A stretch of DNA of 64,000 nucleotides, taken from Enterobacter sp. Cy-643 (GTDB taxonomy: Bacteria > Pseudomonadota > Gammaproteobacteria > Enterobacterales > Enterobacteriaceae). A program made the translations under genes and the position numbers. Below, one piece after another: positions 46,974-57,073 of the stretch; within the stretch, counting starts at the first letter, position 1, and the number at the start of each line of letters is the position of its first letter. The DNA lies in the NCBI RefSeq assembly GCF_011752815.1, contig NZ_VWWV01000007.1:1-64000 (forward strand), given 5' to 3'. The notes beneath the pieces are model-generated. The model saw nothing but the letters and a program-made list of their open reading frames with translations. It was not told the DNA's origin and did no database searches.

Positions 46974-49364
46974 TTACTTCACGGCAGCCCGCAGCAGTTT
47001 CTCCAGCGGATACACCGCCGCAATCACCACTTCATCACGAGTCTGCGCCGCAGCATCCAGCTGAGCCTGAATGGCTTTCAGCTCGTCATCGCTGAGCGAA
47101 CCTTGCTTCGCCACCAGATCCGTCAGCCTTAAGCCCAGCCCGGCGAGCTTGTCCACGTCCTCAGCAACCGGCTTGAGCGGTTTTAGCACGTAGTTGCCGT
47201 CGATCAGCGCCAATACATCCGGAGTATTGTTCTGCCAGCGAGTGAAGATATGGCGCAACGCTTCCGCGCTGTTCCCGTCCTCCCTGTCAGCAATCAGTTT
47301 GTCTACCCAACCGTTAATCGCCCTGACCTGCCCGCTTTCTGCTCCAAGCGCATCGGCAAAGCGGTTCAGCGGCTCAAAGTGGTTGTAATTCCCGGCCTGG
47401 AATTTAAGGTGCTGGCGCGTGTAGTACTGCGCCGGCTCAATAGCCTGAGCGAGAATTTGCAGCGGCATGATCTCCGGTGTACCGGCAAGACGCGTGAGCT
47501 GCGTAACGGATTCGGTATGCTGACGCAGGCCAACGGACACCGTGGACCAGGCATCGATGGCCTGCATACGCTGGTACATATTGTCCACGTCTGTGACGTC
47601 TTTAGCCGACCACAGCCGCTCGGCCACGGCAAAAGTCCGCGGCCAGAGCTTGATATCCAGCAGCGGGGAAATCACGTTTTCCGCCCACAGCGCTGCCTCA
47701 CCGCCGAGGATATTGCTCATCTGCGCTTCGGTTGGGACCACAGGCTGTTTGCCATCAGGAATGCCTTCAAGCTTCTGCCCGGTCGCCGGATAGCGCACGT
47801 TGCCCACCAGGAAGTAGCCGTTAAGCTTGTCGTTTTCCAGCGTGACTACCGGGCGCGTTTCCCCCATCCAGGTGTCTACCGTAAAGGTTACCTGAGTCGG
47901 GTTCAGCCATTTTACGTCATGAACTGCACGGCGGGATTTGCCCTTGAAGTCGATAAATCCGCGCCAGCCACCGTCACTTTTCACCAGCGTAAAACTGCCT
48001 TCTACCGGGCTGCCTTTCAGGCGAGGCATGCTGAAGAACCAGCTCTGTGCGCTGTCGGCCTCGCGGATGTGATCCACATTGTTTAACCCAACCGGCAGGA
48101 CTTCATTGCGGTAGTGGTAGGCGGTGGACTGCGGCTGATCGAGGTAAAAGCCCGTGGACAGAATGCCTTTGTAGCCGTGGGCCGCAATCGCCCCCAGCGA
48201 ATCCTGCCCCTGCCAGGACTGGATCAAAATGTTCTTCGGCAGATCCGGGTGATAAATCTCATCCCAGCCCATCATCTGGCGCTTATGTTTCTCGAGGATC
48301 TTCTCCAGCCGCTGGTTGAAGTACGTTTGCAGCGCGTGAGAGTCCGCCAGGTTGTGCTGCTTCATAAATTGCTGGATGGCGGCGTTTTCTTTCCATTGGG
48401 TGTCGTCCACCTCATCCCCGCCGATATGCAGATAACTGTCCGGGAAAATAGCGGTAACTTCGCCAATTAGCGTATCGACAAATTTGTAGGCCACTTCATT
48501 AGCCGGGTTCAGTAGCGGCTTCAGTACGCCCCAATTGCGCTCCATTTGGTATGGCCCCGGCGCGCTCATCAGCTCCGGGTAAGCCACCGCCAGCGCTGAA
48601 CCGTGGCCCGGCAAGTCAATTTCCGGCACCACGCGAATGCCCAGCGAGGTGGCATAGCGTACCACCTGCTTCATTTGCGCCTGAGTGTAGAACTGCCCGT
48701 CGCTCGCCAGCTGCTGCAGCTTCGGATAATGGGTCGACGCAAAGCGCCAGCCCTGATCGTCCGTCAGATGCCAGTGGAAAACATTCAGCTTGGCGGCGGC
48801 CATCCCGTCCAGCTGACGCAGAATATCGTTCACCGGCATAAAGTGGCGAGCCGAATCAAGCAGCAGCCCGCGCCACGGGAAGCGCGGGACATCTTTGATT
48901 TCGACATAAGGAATCGACGTGTTTTGCGGGCCATTTTGAATCAGCTGCAGCACGGTCTCCATGCCGCGCATCGCCCCAAAGCGCGTGTTAGCGGTGAGCT
49001 TCACGCCGTCCGCCGTCACGCTTAAAGCATAACTTTCGTCGCTGTCAGCTTTAGGCAGTGGATCAACGGCATGTTTAATGTGAATAGCAATCGTGGGTTT
49101 GGCCGGCTGTGCAGCCGCAGGCTGAAGCTGCCAGCCGGTTTGCAGGCTGATACGCTGCCGCCAGCGGTCAATGGCGCCGTCGATCTTATCGCCGCTAATA
49201 GCAATAGACACGGCGTTATTCAGCGGCAGGCTGCCCTGCGTGGCCGGGAGTTCGACCTGCTGCGGCCAGGGCATTAGCGGCAAATCCCCTGCCGGGGCGG
49301 CCTGCGCCTGGCAGGCAACGGCGATACCTGCGGCCAGCAGGCTGAAACGAAGCGATTTGAACAT
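46974..49364 (-). CDS. Exported beta-N-acetylhexosaminidase (GH20, chitobiase type)
   Basis: A 796-residue glycosidase. A signal peptide (LRFSLLAAGIAVACQAQA) is followed by the GH20b domain and the TIM barrel with WRGLLLDSARHF, WHLTDDQGWR and the catalytic Asp-Glu pair in HIGGDEVDD. A C-terminal extension of about 200 residues is present, as in chitobiase-type enzymes. It releases GlcNAc from chitin oligomers in the periplasm or outer membrane. The start at 49364 follows AAGGATTATCC; the frame extends 18 codons up. Not present at this point in E. coli K-12; single gene. Confidence 0.92.
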   Translation of the reverse strand: MFKSLRFSLLAAGIAVACQAQAAPAGDLPLMPWPQQVELPATQGSLPLNNAVSIAISGDKIDGAIDRWRQRISLQTGWQLQPAAAQPAKPTIAIHIKHAVDPLPKADSDESYALSVTADGVKLTANTRFGAMRGMETVLQLIQNGPQNTSIPYVEIKDVPRFPWRGLLLDSARHFMPVNDILRQLDGMAAAKLNVFHWHLTDDQGWRFASTHYPKLQQLASDGQFYTQAQMKQVVRYATSLGIRVVPEIDLPGHGSALAVAYPELMSAPGPYQMERNWGVLKPLLNPANEVAYKFVDTLIGEVTAIFPDSYLHIGGDEVDDTQWKENAAIQQFMKQHNLADSHALQTYFNQRLEKILEKHKRQMMGWDEIYHPDLPKNILIQSWQGQDSLGAIAAHGYKGILSTGFYLDQPQSTAYHYRNEVLPVGLNNVDHIREADSAQSWFFSMPRLKGSPVEGSFTLVKSDGGWRGFIDFKGKSRRAVHDVKWLNPTQVTFTVDTWMGETRPVVTLENDKLNGYFLVGNVRYPATGQKLEGIPDGKQPVVPTEAQMSNILGGEAALWAENVISPLLDIKLWPRTFAVAERLWSAKDVTDVDNMYQRMQAIDAWSTVSVGLRQHTESVTQLTRLAGTPEIMPLQILAQAIEPAQYYTRQHLKFQAGNYNHFEPLNRFADALGAESGQVRAINGWVDKLIADREDGNSAEALRHIFTRWQNNTPDVLALIDGNYVLKPLKPVAEDVDKLAGLGLRLTDLVAKQGSLSDDELKAIQAQLDAAAQTRDEVVIAAVYPLEKLLRAAVK

Positions 49365-49479
49365 GGATAATCCTTTCACGTGACGGGCCAGAAAACAGCA
49401 AAAACAATCTGTTATCACGTGAAGGATTTTTCAGCAAGGCGGCGGCGAGACGTGGATCACATCTCGCCATTTTTTGGGA

Positions 49480-52197
49480 TTACTGCCAGCCGTAACGGCG
49501 GCTATAGAAGCCTTTTACCGCCTGAGTCAGCATCATGTAGCCTGCCAGGATGATCACCAGCAGCGGGAAGTAGCTCAGCGGCAGCGCCTGCAGGTGGAGA
49601 TACTCCGCCAGCGGGGAGAACGGCAGCGCAATCCCGAGCGCCATCACCAGCAGCGTCATGACCATCAGCGGCCAGGCCGGACGGCTTTGCAGGAACGGAA
49701 TGCGGCGGGTACGGATCATATGCACAATCAGCGTTTGTGAGAGCAGGCCTTCTACGAACCAGCCGGACTGGAACAGCGTTTGTGCTTCCGGGGAATTGGC
49801 TTTGAAAATCCACCACATCACGCCGAAGGTAACAATATCGAAGATGGAGCTGAGCGGCCCGAAGAACACCATAAAGCGGCCCAGATCGGCCGGGTTCCAG
49901 CGCTGCGGCTGCTTGATTTGCTCATCGTCGACGTTATCAAACGGGATCGCGACCTGGGAGATATCGTACATCAGGTTCTGAATCAGCAGGTGGATCGGCA
50001 GCATCGGCAGGAACGGCAGGAAGGCACTGGCCACCAGCACGCTGAAGACGTTGCCGAAGTTGGAGCTGGCGGTCATTTTGATGTACTTGAGCATGTTGGC
50101 AAAGGTACGGCGACCTTCAATCACGCCCTCTTCCAGCACCATCAGGCTTTTTTCCAGCAGGATGATGTCGGCAGCTTCACGGGCGATATCCACCGCACCA
50201 TCGACGGAAATACCGATATCCGCCGCACGTAACGCTGGAGCATCGTTGATGCCGTCGCCCATAAAGCCCACGACATGGCCTTCACCGCGCAGCAGGCGGA
50301 CGATGCGCTCTTTGTGCATCGGCGTCAGGCGGGCAAACAGCGTGGTTTGCAGCGCCACGCGCGCCAGCTCGTCATCGCTCATCTCTTCGATGTCGCTGCC
50401 GACGATCAGGTCGCCGACTTCCAGGCCGACTTCACGGCATACTTTTGCCGCGACCAGTTCGCTGTCGCCGGTCAGGATTTTCACCGCGATGCCGCTGGCT
50501 TTCAGCGCTTTCAACGCAGGCGCGGTGGTTTCTTTCGGCGGATCCAGGAACGCAATGTAGCCTTCGAGGATAAGGTCGGATTCATCCACGCGGCTGTAGT
50601 CTGCGCTGCGGGCAGGCAGGAATTTGGTGGCAACGGCAACCACGCGCAGGCCCTGGCTGTTCAGCGAATCGGTGACGCTGCGAATGCGCGTCAGCATCCC
50701 TTCGCTGAGCGGCACAATTTCATCCCCGTGACGCACGTGAGTACAGACGTTGAGGATCTCCTGCAGCGCGCCTTTGCAGATAAGCTGATGCACGTCAGAC
50801 TGTTCGGAGACCACAACCGACATGCGACGGCGGTCAAAATCGAAAGGAATTTCATCTATTTTGTGCCAGCGGGCAACCGCCGTGCGGGCGTGATCGGCAT
50901 CGACGCCCTCCAGTACCGCCACGTCGAGCAGGTTTTTCAGGCCGGTTTGATAATGGCTGTTCAGCCAGGCGGTATGCAGCACGCGATCGCTTTGCTCACC
51001 GAAGATATCGGTGTGGGTTTCCAGCACGATACGGTCCTGCGTCAGGGTGCCGGTTTTATCGGTACACAGGATGTCCATCGCGCCAAAGTTCTGGATAGCA
51101 TCCAGGTGCTTCACAATGACTTTTTGCTTAGACAGTTTGACCGCCCCGCGCGCCAGCGTGGAGGTCACAATCATTGGCAGCATTTCAGGCGTCAGGCCAA
51201 CAGCAACAGAGAGCGAGAACAGCGCCGCTTCCCACCAGTCGCCTTTGGTGAAGCCGTTAATCAGCAGCACCACCGGCACCATCACCAGCATAAAGCGGAT
51301 CAGCAGCCAGCTTACACGGCTGATACCACGCTGGAAGGCGTTAGGTTCGCTTTCCTGCTGGGTAACGCGCCCGGCAAGCTGCCCGAACCAGGTGTTCCCA
51401 CCGGTGGCGATAATCATCGCCAGCGCGGTGCCGCTCACTACGTTGGTGCCCATAAAGCAGAGGTTGTCGCACTCCAGCGGGTTGTGCTGGTTTTGCTGGC
51501 GGCTGACGGCAACTTTCTCGACCGGCAGAGATTCCCCGGTCAGCGACGCCTGGCCAACAAACAGGTCACGCGCCTGCATCACGCGCAGATCCGCCGGGAT
51601 CATGTCACCTGCGGCAAGCTTAACAATATCCCCCGGCACCAGCTGATCCAGCGGGACTTCGACATAGGCATATTCGCCCTGTTCGTTGATAACGCGCAGC
51701 ACGGTCGCAGTGTTGCTAACCATCGCCTTCAGCGCATCCGCCGCGCGGGTGGAGCGGGTTTCCTGGATGAAATTCAGCAGGGTGGAAATCACCACCATCA
51801 GCGCGATAACGCTGGCGCCGAACAGGTCATCTTCCGTTGCGTAGGAGAAAATACCCAGCGCCGTCAGTAACAGGTTGAACGGGTTGCGGTAACAAACCCA
51901 GAGATGCACAAACCACGGCGCGGGCTGCTGCGCCGGGATCTGATTTAGGCCGTGAGTTTCTCGCGCTTTTTCGACTTCGCGAGCGTCCAGCCCTTCCGGG
52001 TGGCTGCCAAACTCAACGTAGAGCTGCTCTTCGCTGGCGGCGGCATATTTCAGGCAGGCCTGGGTCAGCGTCGCCGGAATATCAGCGGCCTTCGCCACCA
52101 CTTTCCCGTCAGGCATAGGATCGCGCTGTACCAGGCGACGCGGCAGGTGGCGGCTCAGTTGGGACATCAGCTGGCGCGTGAGGTTTTTGAATTGCAT
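49480..52197 (-). CDS. mgtA: Magnesium-importing P-type ATPase MgtA
   Basis: A 905-residue P3B ATPase. TGES in the actuator domain (SLTGESLPVEK), the phosphorylation site DKTGTLTQD, GDGINDAPALRAADIGIS in the hinge, about ten membrane segments and the ending KGFYSRRYGWQ match E. coli MgtA closely. It imports Mg2+ at low supply. The start at 52197 follows AAGGACGTTT; 10 codons of open frame lie before it. Controlled by PhoP and by the mgtL leader, both visible upstream. Divergent from treR, as in E. coli. Confidence 0.96.
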   Translation of the reverse strand: MQFKNLTRQLMSQLSRHLPRRLVQRDPMPDGKVVAKAADIPATLTQACLKYAAASEEQLYVEFGSHPEGLDAREVEKARETHGLNQIPAQQPAPWFVHLWVCYRNPFNLLLTALGIFSYATEDDLFGASVIALMVVISTLLNFIQETRSTRAADALKAMVSNTATVLRVINEQGEYAYVEVPLDQLVPGDIVKLAAGDMIPADLRVMQARDLFVGQASLTGESLPVEKVAVSRQQNQHNPLECDNLCFMGTNVVSGTALAMIIATGGNTWFGQLAGRVTQQESEPNAFQRGISRVSWLLIRFMLVMVPVVLLINGFTKGDWWEAALFSLSVAVGLTPEMLPMIVTSTLARGAVKLSKQKVIVKHLDAIQNFGAMDILCTDKTGTLTQDRIVLETHTDIFGEQSDRVLHTAWLNSHYQTGLKNLLDVAVLEGVDADHARTAVARWHKIDEIPFDFDRRRMSVVVSEQSDVHQLICKGALQEILNVCTHVRHGDEIVPLSEGMLTRIRSVTDSLNSQGLRVVAVATKFLPARSADYSRVDESDLILEGYIAFLDPPKETTAPALKALKASGIAVKILTGDSELVAAKVCREVGLEVGDLIVGSDIEEMSDDELARVALQTTLFARLTPMHKERIVRLLRGEGHVVGFMGDGINDAPALRAADIGISVDGAVDIAREAADIILLEKSLMVLEEGVIEGRRTFANMLKYIKMTASSNFGNVFSVLVASAFLPFLPMLPIHLLIQNLMYDISQVAIPFDNVDDEQIKQPQRWNPADLGRFMVFFGPLSSIFDIVTFGVMWWIFKANSPEAQTLFQSGWFVEGLLSQTLIVHMIRTRRIPFLQSRPAWPLMVMTLLVMALGIALPFSPLAEYLHLQALPLSYFPLLVIILAGYMMLTQAVKGFYSRRYGWQ

Positions 52198-52308
52198 AAA
52201 CGTCCTTAGCACCGTCTTGAGCGGCACCTAAGTTTCCTGCAGGCGCAACAAAGCGGCACCAGGCAAGAGAGCATCAACAAGCAGGGACGTAAAAGAGAGC
52301 GGTCGTCA

Positions 52309-52333
52309 CTGCCTTACAAAACCGGTAAGGCAG
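52309..52333 (-). promoter_or_regulatory. mgtA leader RNA hairpin
   Basis: CTGCCTTAC and GTAAGGCAG form a 9-bp stem in the mgtA 5' leader, between mgtL and the mgtA start. Position suits one of the alternative structures that sense Mg2+ or proline, but I could not fold the RNA. Confidence 0.55.
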
Positions 52334-52351
52334 CGGGCGTTAACCTGTGGC

Positions 52352-52402
52352 TTACCGGAAAATTCCTGTTACTTCAGGGTGAGGACTGGGATCGGGTTCC
52401 AT
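52352..52402 (-). CDS. mgtL: mgtA leader peptide MgtL
   Basis: A 16-residue peptide, MEPDPSPHPEVTGIFR, with prolines at 3, 5, 7 and 9. E. coli and Salmonella MgtL begin MEPDPTPLP, so the proline-rich start is conserved but the second half is entirely different. Slow translation of the proline codons, at low proline or low Mg2+, is known to favour mgtA transcription. It lies 205 bp before the mgtA ATG, and ACCGGAGATGAC precedes it. Too short to show in normal gene calling. Confidence 0.85.
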   Translation of the reverse strand: MEPDPSPHPEVTGIFR

Positions 52403-52485
52403 GTCATCTCCGGTAGCGTTGAAAGAAAAATAGCATTACGCCTTCTGGCATAATGAGAATGCCAGGTATACTACGCCCGTAAAAC

Positions 52486-52502
52486 TAAACCGTCTGTAAA
52501 CC
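52486..52502 (-). promoter_or_regulatory. PhoP box of the mgtA promoter
   Basis: Minus strand GGTTTA-CAGAC-GGTTTA, a perfect PhoP direct repeat. A -10-like TAGTAT lies 12 bp downstream (52473-52468), the spacing usual for PhoP-activated promoters. This puts the transcript start near 52460 and gives an mgtA leader of about 260 bases, close to the E. coli value. Confidence 0.88.
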
Positions 52503-52694
52503 AGATTTTGCCCATATCGGGAACGGGATAGCGCGTTAAAACTTTACTCCTGATAAGTATATTCTAAATAATCCGGATTACAGGTTGGTGGCAAACGAGT
52601 GACAATCACCGCATTCGTGTCCCAAAGGGAACAGGGCTAGCCGCCACTCTCCAACGAGCCAATTTGCACCGAGATCGCAGGGAAAAGAACAGCC

Positions 52695-53642
52695 ATGCAA
52701 AGTCGCCTTACCATCAAAGATATTGCCCGCCTGAGCGGCGTGGGGAAATCTACCGTCTCTCGCGTATTGAACAATGAAAGCGGCGTCAGCGCCCGCACGC
52801 GGGAGCGGGTTGAAGCGGTAATGCAGCAGCATGAGTTCTCCCCTTCCCGCTCGGCGCGGGCGATGCGTGGGCAAAGCGATAAAGTCGTCGCCATTATTGT
52901 GACCCGTCTGGACTCCCTGTCGGAAAATCTGGCGGTGCAAACCATGCTGCCTTGCCTTTACGAGCAGGGTTACGATCCGATCATGATGGAAAGCCAGTTC
53001 TCACCAGAGATGGTTGAGGAGCATTTAGGCATGCTGCGCCGGCGCAACATCGACGGCGTGATTTTGTTCGGCTTCACCGGCATCAACGAGAAAGTGCTTC
53101 AGCCCTGGCGCTCCACGCTGGTGCTGATGGCGCGTGATGCCAGCGGCTTCGCTTCGGTGTGTTATGACGATGAAGGCTCTATTCAAATTCTGATGTCCAC
53201 GCTTTATCAGCAGGGTCACCGGGATATCAGCTTCCTTGGCGTGCCGCACGGCGACGTCACCACCGGTTACCGCCGTCACCAGGCGTATCTCGCTTTTTGC
53301 CGTGACCACAATATTGTCCCAAATGCCGCCCTGCCCGGTCTCGCCATGAAGCAGGGCTACGAGCATGTGGTTGAAGTCCTGACCCCAAAAACCACCGCCC
53401 TGTTGTGCGCCACCGACACCCTGGCGCTGGGAGCCAGCAAATATCTCCAGCAGCAAAACCGCAGCGATATTCAACTGGCGAGCGTGGGGAACACGCCGCT
53501 GATGAAATTCTTGCATCCTGAAATCATCACCGTTGACCCAGGCTACGCCGAAGCCGGTCGCGCCGCGGCTTTGCAGCTGATCGGGCAAATTTCTCAGGGC
53601 CAACAGCTGCGGCAAATCGTCATCCCTAGCCACCTACAATAA
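52695..53642 (+). CDS. treR: Trehalose repressor TreR
   Basis: A 315-residue LacI-family repressor. The N-terminal helix-turn-helix and hinge read TIKDIARLSGVGKSTVSRVL, followed by the periplasmic-binding-like effector domain. In E. coli trehalose-6-phosphate releases it and trehalose counteracts. It lies upstream of treBC, whose promoter carries a matching palindrome. Confidence 0.95.
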   Translation: MQSRLTIKDIARLSGVGKSTVSRVLNNESGVSARTRERVEAVMQQHEFSPSRSARAMRGQSDKVVAIIVTRLDSLSENLAVQTMLPCLYEQGYDPIMMESQFSPEMVEEHLGMLRRRNIDGVILFGFTGINEKVLQPWRSTLVLMARDASGFASVCYDDEGSIQILMSTLYQQGHRDISFLGVPHGDVTTGYRRHQAYLAFCRDHNIVPNAALPGLAMKQGYEHVVEVLTPKTTALLCATDTLALGASKYLQQQNRSDIQLASVGNTPLMKFLHPEIITVDPGYAEAGRAAALQLIGQISQGQQLRQIVIPSHLQ

Positions 53643-53683
53643 AACCGCCCCTGATCGGGATTTTGTGATCTTCGCCCGGTTTC

Positions 53684-53695
53684 GGGAACGTTCCC
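53684..53695 (+). promoter_or_regulatory. TreR operator before treB
   Basis: GGGAACGTTCCC, a perfect 12-bp palindrome between treR and treB with the central CG typical of LacI-family operators. A partial CRP-like TGTGA lies 19 bp upstream. Confidence 0.8.
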
Positions 53696-53762
53696 ATTTT
53701 CGCAAAATAGAAACCTGGCTACCCTTACAACAGGTCATTACCTCCTACCCAGGGTGTTACTT

Positions 53763-55181
53763 ATGAGCAAAGTAAAACAACAAGACATCGACAAACTGAT
53801 CGAACTGGTTGGCGGACGCGAGAATATCGCCACCGTCAGCCACTGCATTACCCGACTGCGTTTTGTGCTGAACCATCCCGAAAATGCCCATCCTAAAGAG
53901 ATCGAAAACCTGCCGATGGTGAAAGGCTGCTTTACCAATGCCGGCCAGTTCCAGGTGGTTATCGGTACCGATGTGGATGATTACTACAAAGCGCTGATTG
54001 CCACGACCGGGCTCGACTCCGCCGACAAAGAGCAGGCCAAAACGGCGGCGCGTCAAAACATGAAATGGCACGAGCAGCTGATCTCCCACTTCGCAGAGAT
54101 CTTCTTCCCGCTGCTGCCTGCGCTTATCAGCGGAGGCCTGATTCTGGGCTTCCGTAACGTCATTGGCGACCTGCCGATGAGCAACGGGGAAACCCTTGCC
54201 CAGATGTACCCGGCGCTGAAAACCGTCTATGACTTCCTGTGGCTGATTGGCGAGGCGATCTTCTTCTATCTGCCGGTAGGGATTTGCTGGTCTGCGGTGA
54301 AGAAAATGGGCGGCACGCCGATCCTCGGCATCGTGCTGGGCGTTACGCTGGTCTCCCCGCAGCTGATGAACGCCTACGAACTGGGCACCAAAATTCCGGA
54401 AGTGTGGAACTTCGGCTGGTTCACCATTGAGAAAGTCGGTTATCAGGCGCAGGTTATCCCGGCGCTGCTGGCCGGCCTGGCGCTCGGCTTCATTGAAACA
54501 CGAATGAAACGCATCGTGCCGGATTATCTTTATCTGGTTATCGTACCGGTTTGCTCGCTGATCCTGGCAGTTTTCCTGGCGCACACCGTCATCGGGCCGT
54601 TTGGCCGTATGATCGGCGACGGCGTGGCGTTCGCGGTTCGCCACCTAATGACCGGCAGCTTCGCCCCTATCGGCGCCGCGCTGTTTGGCTTCCTGTATGC
54701 ACCATTAGTGATTACCGGCGTTCACCAGACCACGCTCGCCATCGACATGCAGATGATCCAGAGCCTGGGCGGGACACCGGTTTGGCCACTGATTGCGCTG
54801 TCCAACATCGCGCAGGCATCTGCGGTTGTCGGCATCATTATCTGTAGCCGCAAGCAGAATGAACGTGAAATCTCTGTTCCGGCCGCTATTTCTGCCTATC
54901 TCGGTGTCACCGAACCGGCCATGTACGGGATCAACCTGAAGTACCATTTCCCGATGCTGTGCGCGATGGTCGGTTCCGGCCTGGCTGGCCTGCTGTGCGG
55001 CCTGAACGGTGTGATGGCGAACGGGATTGGCGTCGGCGGTCTGCCGGGCATCCTGTCCATCCAGCCTAAGTTCTGGGGCGTCTACGCCATTGCGATTGTT
55101 ATCGCCGTGATTGTGCCGATTATCCTGACGTCTATCGTTTACAAGCGTAAATTCCGCCAGGGCACGCTGCTGGTGGTGTAG
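53763..55181 (+). CDS. treB: Trehalose PTS permease IIBC
   Basis: A 472-residue phosphotransferase permease. The IIB domain carries the phosphorylated cysteine Cys28 in ATVSHCITRLRF, the IIC domain follows with about ten membrane segments, and there is no IIA domain; the E. coli system borrows IIA-Glc. It brings in trehalose as trehalose-6-phosphate. The start at 53763 matches the E. coli start; a GTG 3 codons up is in frame. Confidence 0.96.
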   Translation: MSKVKQQDIDKLIELVGGRENIATVSHCITRLRFVLNHPENAHPKEIENLPMVKGCFTNAGQFQVVIGTDVDDYYKALIATTGLDSADKEQAKTAARQNMKWHEQLISHFAEIFFPLLPALISGGLILGFRNVIGDLPMSNGETLAQMYPALKTVYDFLWLIGEAIFFYLPVGICWSAVKKMGGTPILGIVLGVTLVSPQLMNAYELGTKIPEVWNFGWFTIEKVGYQAQVIPALLAGLALGFIETRMKRIVPDYLYLVIVPVCSLILAVFLAHTVIGPFGRMIGDGVAFAVRHLMTGSFAPIGAALFGFLYAPLVITGVHQTTLAIDMQMIQSLGGTPVWPLIALSNIAQASAVVGIIICSRKQNEREISVPAAISAYLGVTEPAMYGINLKYHFPMLCAMVGSGLAGLLCGLNGVMANGIGVGGLPGILSIQPKFWGVYAIAIVIAVIVPIILTSIVYKRKFRQGTLLVV

Positions 55182-55192
55182 TGAGATCGACC

Positions 55193-55215
55193 GGGGGCAG
55201 AAATGCCCCCCTTTT
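55193..55215 (+). terminator. Terminator-like hairpin between treB and treC
   Basis: GGGGGCA, GAAA, TGCCCCC, then CTTTT. 11 bp after treB; may reduce but need not stop transcription into treC. Confidence 0.75.
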
Positions 55216-55380
55216 CGTCAGAGCAAAGTGACTTTTTCTCGCTTTGTGGGTTATCAGCTGAAAATCATCCCATTGATTTTCCTTGTTTATTTTTGATGGC
55301 ACTTAAGGTTCTTTCTACTGCCAGAAGTTTGTCATCAGTTTGTGGGGCAACTCCGCCCCTTCAGCTAGCAGGAACTCGCT

Positions 55381-57039
55381 ATGAATATCACTCCTCCGTG
55401 GTGGCAGAACGGCGTCATCTACCAGATTTACCCGAAGAGTTTCCAGGACACGACCGGCAGCGGGACCGGCGATCTGAAGGGCGTGATTCAGCGTCTGGAT
55501 TACCTCAAGACGCTGGGCGTAGATGCCATTTGGCTCACGCCGTTTTATGTCTCGCCTCAGATAGATAACGGCTACGATGTCGCTGACTACTGCGCGATAG
55601 ATCCAACCTACGGCACGCTGGATGATTTTGATTTGCTGGTAGCCGAAGCCCACCAGCGCGGTATTCGTCTGGTGCTCGATATGGTGTTTAACCACACCTC
55701 CACGGAGCACGACTGGTTCAAGCAGGCCCAGGATAAACACAGCCCGTTCCGCGAGTTCTATATCTGGCGCGACGGTACGCCGGATATTCTGCCGAACAAC
55801 TGGCGTTCGAAGTTTGGCGGCAATGCCTGGCAGTGGCAGGCGGAAACGGGCCAATACTACCTGCACCTTTTCGCGCCTGAGCAGGCAGACCTTAACTGGG
55901 AAAACCCGACGGTTCGCGCCGAGCTGAAGAAGGTTTGCGAGTTCTGGGCCAACCGCGGCGTAGACGGCCTGCGCCTCGACGTAATTAACCTGGTGTCAAA
56001 AGACCAGACGTTCCCGAACGACGTGAACGGCGGTGACGGGCGTCGTTTTTACACCGATGGTCCACGGGTTCATGAGTATTTGCAGGAATTCAGTCGCGAT
56101 GCCTTTAAGCCGCTCGGCCTGATGACCGTCGGCGAAATGTCCTCTACCTCGCTGGATAACTGCCAGAAATACGGTGCCCTGGACGGCAGCGAACTGTCGA
56201 TGACCTTTAACTTCCATCACCTTAAAGTGGATTATCCAGGCGGTGAGAAATGGACGCTGGCAAAGCCTGACTACGTGGAGCTGAAATCCATCTTCAACCA
56301 CTGGCAGCAGGGTATGCACAACGTGGCATGGAACGCGTTGTTCTGGTGTAACCACGACCAGCCGCGCATCGTGTCCCGTTTTGGCCACGAAGGCGAGCTG
56401 CGAACCACCTCCGCGAAGATGCTGGCCATGGTGTTGCACGGCATGCAAGGCACGCCGTACATCTATCAGGGGGAAGAGATTGGGATGACCAATCCGCATT
56501 TCTCCAGCATCGATCGGTATCGCGACGTAGAAAGCCTGAATATGTTTGCCGAGCTGCGAACCCTTGGCCGCGACAGCGACACGCTGATGGCTATTCTCGC
56601 CAGCAAGTCACGCGATAACAGCCGCACGCCGATGCAGTGGGATGCGGGCAGCAACGCAGGCTTTAGCGAAGGCACGCCGTGGATTGACCTGTGCGATAAC
56701 TACCAGACGGTCAACGCCGCAGCGGCGCTGGAGGACAAAGAGTCGGTCTTCTATACCTACCAGCAACTGATCAAGCTGCGTAAGGCTGAGCCGGTGCTGA
56801 CCTGGGGGAATTATCAGGATCTGCTGCCGGAGCACCCGCTGGTGTGGAGCTACAGCCGCCAACACGAAGGCCAGACGCTGGTGGTTGCCGCGAACCTTAG
56901 CGCGGAAGCGCAATGGCTGCAGCTGGCAGGGCATGAAGGCGAATGGGAAGTGCTGATGAGTAACTACGCTGATGCCGCCCCTAAGCCTGCGGAGATGAGC
57001 CTGAGGCCGTTTGAGGCGGTGTACTGGATTAAGCGTTAG
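55381..57039 (+). CDS. treC: Trehalose-6-phosphate hydrolase
   Basis: A 552-residue GH13 enzyme splitting trehalose-6-phosphate into glucose and glucose-6-phosphate. Conserved regions DMVFNHTS, GLRLDVINLV (nucleophile Asp), TVGEMS (acid Glu) and NHDQPR are in order. Downstream of treB with a 199-bp gap containing a hairpin. Confidence 0.96.
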   Translation: MNITPPWWQNGVIYQIYPKSFQDTTGSGTGDLKGVIQRLDYLKTLGVDAIWLTPFYVSPQIDNGYDVADYCAIDPTYGTLDDFDLLVAEAHQRGIRLVLDMVFNHTSTEHDWFKQAQDKHSPFREFYIWRDGTPDILPNNWRSKFGGNAWQWQAETGQYYLHLFAPEQADLNWENPTVRAELKKVCEFWANRGVDGLRLDVINLVSKDQTFPNDVNGGDGRRFYTDGPRVHEYLQEFSRDAFKPLGLMTVGEMSSTSLDNCQKYGALDGSELSMTFNFHHLKVDYPGGEKWTLAKPDYVELKSIFNHWQQGMHNVAWNALFWCNHDQPRIVSRFGHEGELRTTSAKMLAMVLHGMQGTPYIYQGEEIGMTNPHFSSIDRYRDVESLNMFAELRTLGRDSDTLMAILASKSRDNSRTPMQWDAGSNAGFSEGTPWIDLCDNYQTVNAAAALEDKESVFYTYQQLIKLRKAEPVLTWGNYQDLLPEHPLVWSYSRQHEGQTLVVAANLSAEAQWLQLAGHEGEWEVLMSNYADAAPKPAEMSLRPFEAVYWIKR

Positions 57040-57073
57040 CCTGATTACTGACAACCCTCAATGTCGCTTCTGA

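Noticed and set aside
50275-51870. 531-codon frame antisense to mgtA
   Set aside because: Opposite strand of a highly conserved ATPase; composition typical of a shadow frame.
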